NCBI GenBank assembly: GCA_036172665.1
Contig: CM069872.1
Location: forward strand, 43,014,101-43,078,100
Length of the DNA stretch: 64,000 bases
Source of the DNA: Prosopocoilus inquinatus
Lineage: Eukaryota > Arthropoda > Insecta > Coleoptera > Lucanidae
Reading direction: 5' to 3'
Shown: positions 23,411 through 34,600 of the stretch, piece after piece
Layout of the letters: each line of letters starts with the position of its first letter
Numbering within the stretch: the stretch's first letter is position 1
Position numbers and translations under genes: made by a program
The notes under the pieces: generated by a model
The model's database searches: none
The model's input: the letters and a program-made list of their open reading frames with translations, nothing else
Told to the model about the DNA's origin: nothing

Positions 23411-23773
23411 AGGCGTTTTCAATTCTTTGTTCCAGAGCACTTTTAGAGTATCTCCATTCCTTGTTATTACGTGAGTTTAAAACAAGATGGAAATACTCTG
23501 ATACTGTGTTTCCTCACTTCCGGCATACGGCTTCCAGCATTTGAAATTCTCTTCGTGATTGGTTGATTTAAAATTTCTGAATGTTTCAACATGATTGATT
23601 TAAAATTTCTGAATGTGAAACATTCAGAAAACGTGATTGATTTAAAATTTCTGAACGTTTTAACAGTCAGAAATTTTAAATCAACCAATCACGAGCAGGA
23701 TTCTGAATGCCGTACGACAAAGGTGTGTAAACCCAACGTGAGAGTACTCCAGAGCAGCCAATCGAAAACGATA
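23411..23773. mobile_element. Palindromic element, AGCGTTTTC family, copy 2 (large, nested)
   Basis: The outer arms begin ggcgttttcaattctttgtt and end agccaatcgaaaacgatat, with shared inner words (ccagagcac, gagtact). The centre holds several copies of a gatttaaaatttctgaa word in alternating orientation (23570-23690), forming nested hairpins. About 363 bp, compared with about 120 bp in the other copies, so it probably gained an internal palindromic insertion. Confidence 0.65.
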
Positions 23774-23779
23774 TGAGAA

Positions 23780-24733
23780 AAAATATACAATGCGATCAAT
23801 AATGACTGTCCATGCCGCTACTTTATAGGTTTCATATGACGAGAATATTTCGAGTATCGTTTTATTTTGTATTTTTTTCATTTCATGTTTCTTTCTCTTT
23901 TTATTTTAAAGAAATTAATCTTTTGGAATTTATTCGCTGTTATTTTGTTTTATTTTGTCTAGTTTCTTGATTTAAAAAAAAAATCAGCCGGAGAATCGCT
24001 GTTTTTTATTTATTTATTTTTGTCTATTTTGTTTTTTTTTTTTCGTTTTTCGACTTTTTCTTTTTATTCGAATTGGTTTTCACATTTTATTGGCTCCTTC
24101 TTATTGTTGTCTTTTGTTTCCTACGACTTTGTTGCTATTTTCTAAAACTTTCCACTATTTTTATTTCTTTTTCTTAGTATCGAACAGATAAAATAGCGAC
24201 ATCTTACTATCGCTTTTTGACCTGACATTGCAGTAGGGTAGACAAATTGAAGCGGGATTTGCTCCTAATAAGTTCCCCATGCAAGGCTGCTCGAGGTTCT
24301 CGCTGCAATCAAAGACGATTTGCACAAAATTTTTCTAATATCTTATCATCGTTGGTATATACGTACTTCTATTTGTTTAAATTCATTTTGTGCTCTCATA
24401 TCCCTCTTTTGTTTAATTTTATCAAACTGATCTTTCACTATGTCTTCTAATTGTATGTTTTTTTCACATTTTATTGCGAGTTTTTGTAGTTTTTCATTTG
24501 TTTTATGTCCATCTTGGTTGTAATCCTTTGTTTTACGCAATATATTTCGTCATTCAATTCTTTTTTTGTTTTTTTTTTTTAATCGTATTGCTTGGTTTTA
24601 TTTTCTACGAATAGTTTAATTCCTCCGGGAAACTGTTTTTCCTTCAGCGACCTTTTGTTTTTTTTTTTGTTCACCTCATGCCTTCCATTTTGTTGCCGTT
24701 TCTTTCTTTTTTGATTTTATTTCCTGTGGATGT
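23780..24733 (+). repeat. T-rich repeat block
   Basis: T-rich strand with runs such as ttttgttttttttttttcg and words shared with 29620-30400 and 49560-51190. Its first bases (aaaaaatatacaatgcgatc) resemble the start of the 49.56-kb block (aagaatatacaatacgatt). No gene content. The composite repeat at about 24190-24335 interrupts it. Confidence 0.6.
24190..24335. mobile_element. Short composite dispersed repeat, copy 1
   Basis: Begins aaaatagcgacatcttacta and ends gatttgcacaaaattttt. It matches the copy at 40235-40442 in order and orientation but lacks about 60 internal bases: the junction goes from ccatgcaaggc directly to tgctcgagg. A third copy at about 29372-29612 has the two halves in swapped order. 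Confidence 0.6.
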
Positions 24734-25050
24734 GACGTCAGAAACATCCTACTTTTCGAACGACTGGTGCGCGTCCGGGCGTACTTTCTAAACGCACTCC
24801 AACATATTCGTTGGGTTATGGACCACAACAATCGCTACAAAGCAGAAAACAATAACGGGACACGAATTTTATAAATAATCATTTCCAGTACATCCACGAA
24901 GAATCGTCACAACAGTAAATTTCAATTCAATAGTGTTCAATAGTAATTTTCCCATGAATCTTCAAGTTGGCAACGCTGATTGTCAACAAAAAGTACGAAG
25001 GTCTTTTTAGGTTATGTTTGTTATTTTAAAACATTTTTTTCTAGATAAAT

Positions 25051-26821
25051 ATGTCTAATGAGGAGGCTTCTACCTCCTCTTTTAAATGGCATCACCCTCA
25101 AGAGATAATGCAATTACATCAACTGAAGAAAAGAAAGAAAGCTCTGCAGGCCCGCATAAATTCCAGCGTTCCTTCAGTTTCACACACTATCGAGCAAGGC
25201 AATCTTCAAAATTTGGTGGCCGACGCAAAACGAAAAAATCCTTTCTTACAGAAATCCAATAACAAACGCCCCAAGACAGATTCATGTATTGGCACAGACG
25301 TATCACTGGATTCTACACTGTTTAAAATTATTCACTGCAGTTCTGTCACACCCAAAGATACAGATAAAGAAAACATCACGTCATTCAGTAATGTTTTGAG
25401 CAAAGCCAATGAAGAGACAAAATTAGAATGTAAAATAGATAAAGGAAAGTCTTGGATACCTATTGATTGGAGCCTAAAAACAAAGATTAGATTTGTAAGT
25501 TCTAAACCGCTTGCTTGGGGACAGAAACTGAAAATTAGTGAAGAAGCTTCGGGAATAACAAGTTTCACTCGCTGCTTAGATATTAATAATTCGTCAACAA
25601 CCTTAGATGCATCATCGAAAGCAAGGTTTCATCAGTGCTGCCTTTATTGGCAACAACCGTCACTGCCTTGGTTATCATTATTTCCACGTACCACAAGAAA
25701 AGCTGCGTCCTCAGTATCAAGTGTTGCAAGCAATTCAGAAATTAAGAATAGTCTGCAAGGTGCTTGGAGCGACAGCCTAAAATCTTTATTTCAATTAATA
25801 AGAACCAAACAGTGCCCGTACTTTTATGTCTGTGCCAATCAATTCACTGTGTTATTTAGGGCTGCTGGGATTTGTGGCTTTAACGATATGCATGTGCTGG
25901 TAGTGCCGACGACAAGAGGATTCCGATATTCTTTGAGACAGGAAGACATCGACTTTAAAATGCCATTAAAAAAGGGGAGAACTTCTGACCAAGGGTATGA
26001 AACTCTGGACTCTTCCACTAATAGTTCGCAGACGAATGGAGATATTAGCGACACATTCACAGATGAAGAATCACCAGATGAGCAGTGGCTACAAAGTATG
26101 GGAATTAAAGCAGAGGATATTAAGCAAATAAATTATACACAGGTAAATATTTTTTTGTAGAAAATTATTGTGAAAGCATTCAAAAGCAAACAAGGTATTT
26201 TCTTGTAGTTCACTACTTTTAAGGTTTATCTGCTGTATGCGATCATTTTAGGCTAGAAAGGCACACAAGGCTGAGTGTGAAGTCGATAATAGTGAGGAAA
26301 GTTTGGTTTTAATAGAAGGTTTAGAGGTGCAAGGATTCTACAACTTTTTAATGAACTGTAAAAGTGCAGTGGCTTTAATAGGTCCATTAGCAGGTATTCC
26401 TCCAACTCTTCTGGCACCGGTTGCCTTTCATGGGGCATCACTGAATTCATTGAAAGTGAGAGAAAGCAAAATTAATATAGACAGCGAACATAATTATTCT
26501 CTTGAACTATCAGGGCCAATTTTACCTCACACCATACATTACTTGTATGCAATTCATCCACCAGAAAATAGTTTAAGTGCGACTTTTGCCACAGTCAATT
26601 CAACTGTTCCATTTAGTAAAGTTAAATATGTGATAAAAGAAAGTGCTTCAAAAGACAGCTGTAATGAGAACGGTAGTGCAGTGTTTAAGAAAGAAAACTT
26701 GTCTGATTGTGGTTTCACTTCAAAGCTGCTGGAACACTTTTGCTCAGAAGAACCATCACAAATTTCAAATGTTGATTGCTTAAAGTATATCGCAGAAAGT
26801 CAAACCTACACATGGACTTAA
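25051..26821 (+). CDS. DONSON: DONSON / humpty dumpty replication protein
   Basis: Two exons, 25051-26142 and 26252-26821, join in phase 0 to 553 residues (human DONSON 566). DONSON is a nuclear replication factor that helps deliver GINS to MCM and so assemble the CMG helicase, and it protects forks; the Drosophila gene is humpty dumpty. Conserved blocks seen are a disordered basic N-terminus, the tract YWQQPSLPWLSLFPR, QCPYFYVCANQFTVLFRAAG, MHVLVVPTTRGFRYSLR, an acidic linker (DTFTDEESPDEQWLQSMGI), and the C-terminal fold with VLIEGLEVQGFYNFLMN and ALIGPLAGIPPTLLAPVAF. The start follows the first in-frame ATG after a ttttttctag sequence. It converges with PSMG1, with 365 bp between stops. 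Confidence 0.92.
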
Positions 26822-27186
26822 TATGAACATTTTTTGATATACATAGATTAATTTATTGATTTTATTTGTTTTATTATCAATGTGAATTCATAATTTTAGT
26901 ATAATACAACAATTTTTAATTAATCAGAGACTGAATCTATGACAATTTAAATTAAATTTTCAAAAATCACACGCTGTTTTATTATTCCCCAAGTTTCTGT
27001 CAAACCCATCATTTCTATTAGGTACAATCTTATTCATCACTATTTTCCTTTGGGTTTCACATCATCTGATAAATACAATTAAAAATACCTACATTTTTGT
27101 TTCAATGAAGTACAAATATTTTTTGCAGAAACATTTATTATTTCAAGAATGAAAATAAAGAATACAATAAATATAATTAAAATCTT
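26822..27186. other. Convergent 3' region between DONSON and PSMG1
   Basis: AT-rich 3' UTR sequence for both convergent genes. No gene, RNA or repeat is recognised. Confidence 0.6.
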
Positions 27187-27981
27187 TTACATGTATAAAT
27201 TACTTGATGGAGCTTGAATATTTAAAATGTATGTGTCATCTATGTCTATTCCCAAATGTTTTAATAACTTAATAAATGGCTTTGAGCTAAGAGAATCCAA
27301 CGGTCCCGGGTCTAAATAACCAATGAAAATTTGACACGTGCAATTTACGTGAATGCAAAACGACAATAAATTCGCAGTAAAACCTGTTATTAGATTCGGT
27401 GGTTCTAATCTAATAAACTGTTTGAGTAATGGTTGCTGAGTACCTAAAGTACGAATTACGCATGTATCACCGGGGGCAATATCAGTTCCTTGATATGTAA
27501 CCTTTGGTGCTGATGTAATGCCGTACACGTTTGAAGCACATTGAAGCAGCGAAAGCATTTTTAATGTAACCTGAAGGAAAAATAAATACAAATCCAGACA
27601 CAAGAAATAAATATAAACAATTACTTCTCCTGAAGAATACTTCTTACTGTTTTTACATAAAATCAAATAGTTGTTATTCCCAATGTCATACAAGTAAACT
27701 TCTGCCGATTTTAACTCATTTACGGCAGCTTTATTTCCAATGACACATTTCGTCATCAAATTAATAAGTCCTGGAGTGTCCACAACGATTAAATTGTTCA
27801 CTTCTGAGGGTAGAGTATCGTTTAGCCATTCCAGATCAGACCTACAAACAATTTTAAATGAATTAAAAATACTCTTTGCCACGGAATCTCGAACTTACTG
27901 ATACTCTGTGTAATTGATATCTTCATCATCCTCATCCCAAAGTGCTCGGGTGCTTGGAATCACTAACTCACCAAATACCAT
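27187..27981 (-). CDS. PSMG1: Proteasome assembly chaperone 1 (PSMG1/PAC1)
   Basis: Three minus-strand exons, 27899-27981, 27625-27841 and 27187-27570, join in frame to 227 residues (human 288, so the insect form is shorter). PAC1 pairs with PAC2 and guides assembly of the 20S proteasome alpha-ring. The evidence is pattern similarity along the length rather than one strong motif. The protein starts MVFGELVIPSTRALWDEDDED (acidic after a short FGE start, as in PAC1). The middle has KAAVNELKSAEVYLYDIGNN. The C-terminal half has LSFCIHVNCTCQIFIGYLD and PFIKLLKHLGID, and the last residues SSNLYM resemble the conserved C-terminal tail, an HbYX-like end that docks on alpha subunits. It is divergent with REXO2. 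Confidence 0.78.
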
Positions 27982-28155
27982 TATTACTTATTATCCCAAT
28001 AATAAAAATAATCTGGAACGCTCAAAAATTGTGGAACTATCATCATGACAATCTCACAGTGTAACCAACCACACAACCAAAATTACATTTCTATTTGAAA
28101 ACATTTAAAAATCTATTTCCCTGTTTCATAACCTTAATTTGCAAATGTGAGTGAA
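27982..28155. promoter_or_regulatory. Bidirectional promoter region of PSMG1 and REXO2
   Basis: Only 174 bp separate the start codons of two divergent genes, so both promoters and 5' UTRs must fit here. It is AT-rich with no clear TATA box. Confidence 0.55.
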
Positions 28156-29086
28156 ATGTTGAGAACAATATTGAGAAAAATGATAAGTGAACGACCAGGT
28201 GAGTAACAAAAGATTAATTAAATTATTTGTTTATAAAATATCATCAGTTTCAGGTTTGAAGAGAACATTTAAGAATGTTGCCTTCGATGTTGAAATGAGC
28301 CGAATTGTTTGGATCGATATGGAGGCATGTTAACCAATACCCAGATTTAGGACGTATCAGACGTTGCTATGGTTACCCATTGCAAGAACCAGTTGGGCAG
28401 TATAGAGACATATAGCATTCATAACCATGACAACTTCTGAAATATACTCCTAACTGTTCTGATAATCGATCAACAATATTCGTGCTGTAATAAGCAGACT
28501 TATCTATTTCAGATGACTGGTTTAGATATAGAGAAAGACAAGATAATGGAAGTTGCTTGCATTGTAACAGATGCTGATTTAAACATTGTAGCAGAAGGAC
28601 CGGACATAGTATTACATCAACCCCAAGAGGTCCTAGATAATATGGATGAATGGTGTAAAAATCAGCATGGTAAAGTACGTGTCTAATACACTGTGATTAA
28701 TTCGTTTAATGCTGGGTACACGTTGTTTGTTCTAGACTGGTTTAACTTCAGCATCACTTAATGCAAGTATGTCGGCTGTTGATGCAGAAGATACTTTATT
28801 AAATTTCCTACAGAAGCACATAACTGAGAGAGCCAGCCCCCTTGCAGGAAACAGTGTTTACATGGACAGATTATTTTTACGGAAGCACATGCCAAGGCTA
28901 AGTGATTTTTTACATTACAGAATTATAGACGTTTCCACAATTAAAGAATTATGTAGAAGGTGGAATAGTAACTTATACAGGCAAATTCCTCAAAAGAAGT
29001 TCACTCATAGGGCTTTAAATGACATAAGAGAAAGTATTGCGGAGCTTAGATTTTATAAAGAAAACTTTTTCAAGCTTCAAATGTAA
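28156..29086 (+). CDS. REXO2: Oligoribonuclease (REXO2), DEDDh 3'-5' exonuclease
   Basis: Four exons, 28156-28198, 28254-28324, 28513-28674 and 28736-29086, join in frame to 208 residues (human 237). The enzyme degrades nanoRNA dinucleotides in mitochondria and cytosol. Motif ExoI is split by intron 2: VWIDME | MTGLDIE. Other blocks are [43 protein letters not shown] (ExoII), [17 protein letters not shown] and [11 protein letters not shown] (His and Asp of ExoIII). The N-terminus [14 protein letters not shown] looks like a mitochondrial presequence. Intron 2 must use a GC donor (GAG|GCATGT at 28325-28326); the nearby GT would shift the frame by four bases. That intron also carries a palindromic element. 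Confidence 0.94.
28342..28462. mobile_element. MITE-like palindrome in REXO2 intron 2, copy A
   Basis: The left arm cagatttaggacgtatcaga continues gttgctatggttac. The right arm is its imperfect complement (ataaccatgacaacttctga ... ctaactgttctg). A better-preserved relative lies at 52145-52255 (cagacttaggac ... gttgctatggttac). It occupies most of the 188-bp intron. Confidence 0.55.
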
Positions 29087-29371
29087 ACTAATAAATAAAT
29101 CGTTTCTTTTTTTTACGAAATTTTGTGATAATTTCTTCTACAACATAAGATAAAAAATGAAGAGTGTGGTTTGAAATGGTATTCACAGCTCAGTAATATT
29201 TAGCTAATGTAATTTATTTGATAAGGTTTGGAAACAACTGGAACTCCTCTAACCACATGTTCTGATCATTTGCACCAAATGTTTGAATCAGGTTTGTAAA
29301 TTACGAAAGTTATTTGAAAAATGTCATAAAATTTTATACAAAAAGATAATTCTAATTTCGTTTTTGTTTGC

Positions 29372-29612
29372 AGTGGGAATGTCGAGCTACGTCTCTGCTG
29401 AAGAAGCCCAAAGCAGGGCTGAAACAGCTGTCCAGAGGCTGCTCGAGGTTTTCACTGCAATCAAAAACGATTTGCACAAAATTTTTCTAAAAACTTTCAT
29501 TATGCTTTGACAGCAAGCATGGCCGTCTTGCATGGGGGACTTATTAGGAGCAAATCCCGCTTCAATTTGTCTATCCTACTGCAATGTCAGGTCAAAAAGC
29601 GATAGTAAGATT
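29372..29612. mobile_element. Short composite dispersed repeat, copy 2 (halves swapped)
   Basis: Starts gtgggaatgtcgagctacgt, contains cagggctgaaacagctgtcc and gatttgcacaaaattttt, then continues into ctttgacagcaagcatggcc and gaagcgatt-like sequence ending gcgatagtaagatt. The two halves are both present in the 40235-40442 copy, but there the second half comes first and is inverted. A 75-codon open frame here is incidental. Confidence 0.6.
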
Positions 29613-29619
29613 TCACATG

Positions 29620-30400
29620 CTGACGTGTTTCTCTTTTGTTTATTTTTACCAAAATAGATTTTTCACGTTTTGTTGATTGACTTTTTTTACATTTATCTTT
29701 TATTTTCTACAATATTTCTTTTTTAATTTTACGTCAGGAGATTCATTTGGTTTTTCTTGATCTTTGTCTATTAATCTTCTTTTTTTCTGTTCATACTTTC
29801 GTAGTATTACACAGTTCATCGCTTTTCATTTGTTTTATGTCAATCTTCCATTGTTTTATGCACTGCACTTCATGGTTCGATTCTTTTTTCGTTTCTGTTA
29901 TCGGATTATTAGGCGTTTACGATAATTGCAGCGGTACATGGATCGGGGTAGTAAAGTAAGATAGAACGAATGCGTTTAATGCAAGTGAGAGTGAGAGAAT
30001 AGATTAACCGGTACATTCCGCTCCAATTATCGTAAACGCCTATTGTTCATTGTATTTTAGTTCATCGTTTTACTTGTTTTTTGTCTCAGTTTGTAATCTT
30101 CTTTTGTTTTGCGCACTGCATTTCGTGTTTTTTTGTTTTTTTTTAATTGAATTATTCACTTCTTTACAGTTTGCTTTGTTTGTTTGATTCTTCCGGAAAA
30201 TTGTTGTTCTTAGTTCAGCTTGGCGTTGTTGATGTCCCTTGTTTTTTCTTTTTGTTCATTTCAGGCCTTGTATTTTGATGCTGTTATTTTCATTTCTCTT
30301 TTGTTTCTGACTTTTTGACAGGTTTCATTTGTTTTCTTTTATGTTGTCTGAGTTTTGGTATCCTAAATCTGCGATTTATTGTTTTCTTTTGTCTTTAACT
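29620..30400 (+). repeat. T-rich repeat block
   Basis: Same T-rich family as 23780-24733 and 49560-51190, with words such as ttcatcgcttttcatttgtt and ttttgtttgattcttccgga. It is interrupted by the palindromic element at 29910-30042. Confidence 0.6.
29910..30042. mobile_element. MITE-like palindrome with TAGGCGTTTACGATAATTG ends
   Basis: The left terminus taggcgtttacgataattg and the right terminus caattatcgtaaacgccta are perfectly complementary over 19 bp. They are followed by agcgg/ccgct and further imperfect pairing around a non-coding centre. 133 bp, within a T-rich block. Confidence 0.7.
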
Positions 30401-30517
30401 TTAGAAGAAATTGGCGCCTTTCGGCATGACATTTTGTTAACAAGTTGGCGACATTGCCTGCAAAATATCTGGCAACTCTGATTATACCATACGATCAACG
30501 GAATTTATAATTAGAGC

Positions 30518-30978
30518 TAGAGATGGGCCAGGGAATGAACCCGGTGCATTGAAAGCACCCACATGGGTGCATTCACCAAGATGCATACATGAATGTACCG
30601 GGTGCATTCAAAAATTTAAATTTCCCGCGCAAATCGAACGAGAAATAATCTTTTCTTGATATTATTTAATTGTTTGCAGGTGGTTTACAGGTTTAATGTT
30701 TCATAACGTATGGTGAATAGCTGAGTAGTAAACTTTTAAGTTTAATTGGAAGCTTTATAGCTTAGAATCTGAACAAAATGAGTAGGTTTATGAAATTAAC
30801 AATACAAAATAATTGTCTAGCGATAGTCAGTATAAAATAAATTATATTTGGTGTCATTTTGAAGCATTTTTTAATGTCGTATGTAAATGTAGGCAACCGG
30901 GCAGAGCATCCAATGCACCGGGTGCATTCCGTGATTCCACCGGTGCAAACGATTGCACCGGGTGGAATCCCATCTTTA
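30518..30978. mobile_element. Non-autonomous hAT-like element with 8-bp target duplication
   Basis: The ends are tagagatggg and cccatcttta (complement taaagatggg), like many hAT termini. They are flanked by exact 8-bp direct repeats attagagc at 30510-30517 and 30979-30986. The subterminal regions carry repeated inverted words of the type cccggtgcatt and caccggtg on both sides. The 461-bp body has no transposase frame, so the element depended on a transposase elsewhere. Confidence 0.78.
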
Positions 30979-31244
30979 ATTAGAGCAGACTGACATTTTC
31001 CAAAAAGTTGGCAACACAGGCTTGCAGTTTGAAATTAAAAATTTGATATGTCAGAATTGTGACATTTTTTTAATGACAGATAATAAACGGATTTGCCTTA
31101 TGAAACCGCCTCTAATATTTTAAAAAAGATTTAAACCAGCTTCAATACAAAATAAAGAGAGTACAAAGTACGAGCGCAACCTCATATATGACAAGTGTCA
31201 ATTTATTATTTATTTCTCAGTGTATCCAATCACAACCTCCTCTA

Positions 31245-31425
31245 AAACTAAAGCTGCTTTTCTTGCTTTGGAGATTTGGAGAATTAGGGATTTCGAGATT
31301 GTTGTCATTGGCTCTCGTCGTCCACTTGACGAAAGTTATTGGTTATCGTTGGTCACATGATCAATGAAAACCAATAGCAACAATTCCCAAATACTCAATC
31401 TCCCAAGCAGGGAAAGTAGTTTAAT
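31245..31425. mobile_element. MITE-like palindrome upstream of FANCD2
   Basis: The left arm aaactaaagctgcttttctt, then gctttggagatttgg, is an imperfect complement of the right arm (caatctcccaagcagggaaa, then gtagttta). Inner words such as gtcattgg/ccaatagc also pair. About 180 bp, non-coding. Confidence 0.55.
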
Positions 31426-31685
31426 TACGAATTCTTGATCACCCGGTGTTTATTACAAAGAATATTTATAAGTTGTATGGTTATCTTGATCTTGAGATGT
31501 TGGCAACACTACTTCAAAGAAGTTTAAAATTCAAATCCCGCCAAATAAAAATTTATATCGTTTTTAAATCCAGAATTGCTACCGTTAAGTGTAAAAGGTA
31601 ATTAGAAACTTTCTGTAGCTTATTTTCAGTGATTATGTTTATAAAAAGAAATTAATATTTAGGTTTCAAGTAAAATAACCTTAAA

Positions 31686-34600
31686 ATGGCATCTCAAACG
31701 CGTTATTTTAAGAAAATCATTCAGGAAGTCGGAATATCTGTAAGTCACGACGAAGGCCCCAACGTTTTAACCCAAGAGCAGTCTTTAGCGATGCGTGACA
31801 TCGAGAGCAAATTGAATTGTGGAGATGCAGACGACAACATAAAATCGTTTATGAAGGGCCTGCAGAGGTTTTTCAAGGAGCACGACAACTTTCGAAAGGC
31901 ATTAATGCCAACTATTTTGAATAAACCAGGTGCAAGCGGTGATGTATTAGGAGAAAACGTGCATCAAGAGAGTTTAGTGCGCTTGTTTTTAAGTATTACT
32001 TGCTTGCAAAGTGGAATCATTGATTTAATATTGGAAGAGATCACTGCACATGCTGATGAAGATACCGCAGACACGACGTATATGGGGCTGTTGCTAAATG
32101 CAATGAGGTATTTGCCATTTATTAAAGATCCGCATGTTTTAACACAAAAGTTATTGGATATTTTGGATATTGCCACATTTCCTTTGCAACTGGAAATCTT
32201 AAAATCGGTTCCGGAAATTGTACTGGATGGACAGTGTGACGAAACCGCAAAGCAAGTAAGCAAATTGCTTGACGGTAACATTAACTTAACAGGAGCTATT
32301 ATAGATTGTTTAAATTCATTGAGTTTGAGTTCAGATACGCGCACTGATATTCAAGATGATATTTTAGATAGATTAGTACGCGGGACATCTCTGCAGGTAT
32401 TTCCAATTTTGTTTGAGTTTGTCATTACCGACTGCAAAGGTCCTAAATTAGGGCAGACATTATTGAAAGTCAGAGATGCTTTAAATACTGTTATGCGGGA
32501 CGATTCAGTTGATAAAGATGTAGTATCGGGTAAAGTGATATTGTTTGACAAGTTGTATTCACTTAGTTCTCTCCAGAAAGTTTTATACGAGGGTTGGATT
32601 AACTTCTTCACAACAACACGTGATCATAAACCCATAGATTACCTGATCTTGTTGATGTTGTATCATAGAAGTACCAAAAAGAAAACGATTGAGTTGCTAT
32701 TTAAAAAACGAGTCAAAACAGGCTTTTTTAAAACGACATCACTCGATTCACTATTTGAGAAATATATCGTGCCTCAATTACTGTACAATTATCTACCTTC
32801 AGTCATCGAAATCGCACAAAGTTTATTGAGAAATACAAATGACGTCTTATTGCAAGAATTTGCAACCTTGATGTTTCATCTGACCTTTAGAAACCCTCAC
32901 ATAGATCGAATGCAACGTCAAGATATAATAACAAGCTTGATTTTACTGACAGGTTCTAGTGATGCCAAGTGCGTAAGCGCTGTACTGAATATTTTGACGG
33001 AATTAAAGAGTGACCCCAAGCTGCAACAGCATACCCTACAGCTGATGGGGCTTTTAACTGAAGTAGACATGTTCGAGTTAAAAGATATACGGCAATTATT
33101 TGAATTACTTTGTGGGCTGACATGTGGTTTTAATGCAGATGATTCTATGTCCGGTTTGAAAGATGAACTGCACATGCTAATAAGGAAGCAACTCACTAGC
33201 ACCAAGAAATCAGTTAAACAGAGAGGTATAATTGCGGCAGTTACGATGGTCAAGTATACTGCAGTGACTGAAGATGATCAGAGTGATTTAAATTTATCTG
33301 AAGAATCAATATTAAATATATCATCGTTACCCAGAGGCGCCCCACAAGAATCTGCGGCTTTGCTAGAACTTGCAATGACATGTATATCTGGCAATCCTGA
33401 TTTAATGGGTCTCTACTATGATCAATTATCAGCAGCGCTTATAAACGCAGCGCGATTGGACAAATACTTTATGGCTTGGCTTTACGAATCAATAACTCAA
33501 GTTTTTCAGGATCTGTTTGTAGTCGAAACTGTTCCAGAACCCATCAACGATATAATACTCCAAAGTTTGTATTCATTAAATACCGCAGAAGAAGTTGACA
33601 CTAGCATTTACATTAACATTGGTGAATTAACATTACGACCAAGCTTCACTAAACACGCGAACATTATGATTATGTCTGCGTTATTTCGTCTGTTGAGATT
33701 ACTGCATTCCAAACAACATAACAACGACTTGGCTTCGATAGATGCTTTGTTAGGCTGCGGAATAATAATGCCTGAAGTAACTGATATAAATAGTTACGAT
33801 TTGGATCAAGTAAAACAAATAGCCGATTGTACTTTTCATTGTATTAATTGGTTCCGAGAAATCATAAGTGCTTTTGTAACGCAAAAGAATAGAAAGCTAC
33901 GTTTGAAAGTTATAAAGCGGCTTCATAAATTGGTAGAACTTGAAGAGCAGTTGCAGATGTGCGCAGAGTGTGTTCCAGAGCATAAATTGCCCACCAGTTA
34001 TTTTCACAACATATCCGTACAGAGTATTGCTTCACCTACGAAATCAGAAACGAAAATCAGCAGGCCGAGGAAGAAGTTTAAATCATCTGAAACTGTTGCT
34101 AATTTGAATGAAACTAGTGTTTCTAGTGTAGCAATTTCACAACATCCGAAACAGAAACAAGCGGCTTCGAAAAAGAGGGGGCCTGCTAAAAGTATCCCTT
34201 GCCAATTCAGGGAGATGGACACGGATATAATAACTTTACTAAAATATCCCGTCAAACTCGATATGGATGAGACGAATTTCGAAGAACAATCGACACAGCA
34301 AACCACAATTACTATTGAATCATTGCAGTTCCTTCTAAAAGATTTCAATGAAAAGTTGCGTATTCTTACAAAAAACAACAATTTGGGAATGTCAAATTTA
34401 AATATAGTGAAGCCAGCACATTTAATAGCAGTTTGCATAAAACTACTTCCTTTCATCAACAGGGACTTCAATATTATAATCGATAAATTAACACAACTTC
34501 TTGAGTCCGTAGAGGGCCGTCAAGATAAAGAAGAGATGTTCACTCCATTGGCTTACAATTTGAAAGTGACGCTTGGGTTGATATTTGAAGGTTTATATCT

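Larger units (their letters stand above)
23280..25050. other. Intergenic region between Cul5 and DONSON, filled by repeats
   Basis: No gene is supported. It contains a large member of the AGCGTTTTC palindromic family (23411-23773), a T-rich block (23780-24733) with a composite short repeat inside it (about 24190-24335), and the broken end of a GGAGTGCGTTTAGA element (24734-24800). The DONSON promoter should lie in the last 200 bp; an acceptor-like ttttttctag just before the ATG suggests a possible 5' UTR intron. Confidence 0.6.
29087..31685. other. Intergenic region between REXO2 and FANCD2, transposon-rich
   Basis: No gene is supported. In order it holds a composite dispersed repeat (about 29372-29612), a T-rich block (29620-30400) with a palindromic element inside it (29910-30042), a hAT-like non-autonomous element with an 8-bp target duplication (30518-30978), and another palindromic element (about 31245-31425). 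The FANCD2 promoter should lie in the last 250 bp. Confidence 0.65.

Noticed and set aside
29283..29510. 75-codon plus-strand frame with an SRAETAVQRLLEVFTAI-like helix
   Set aside because: It lies inside the composite dispersed repeat and is not preserved in the other copies.
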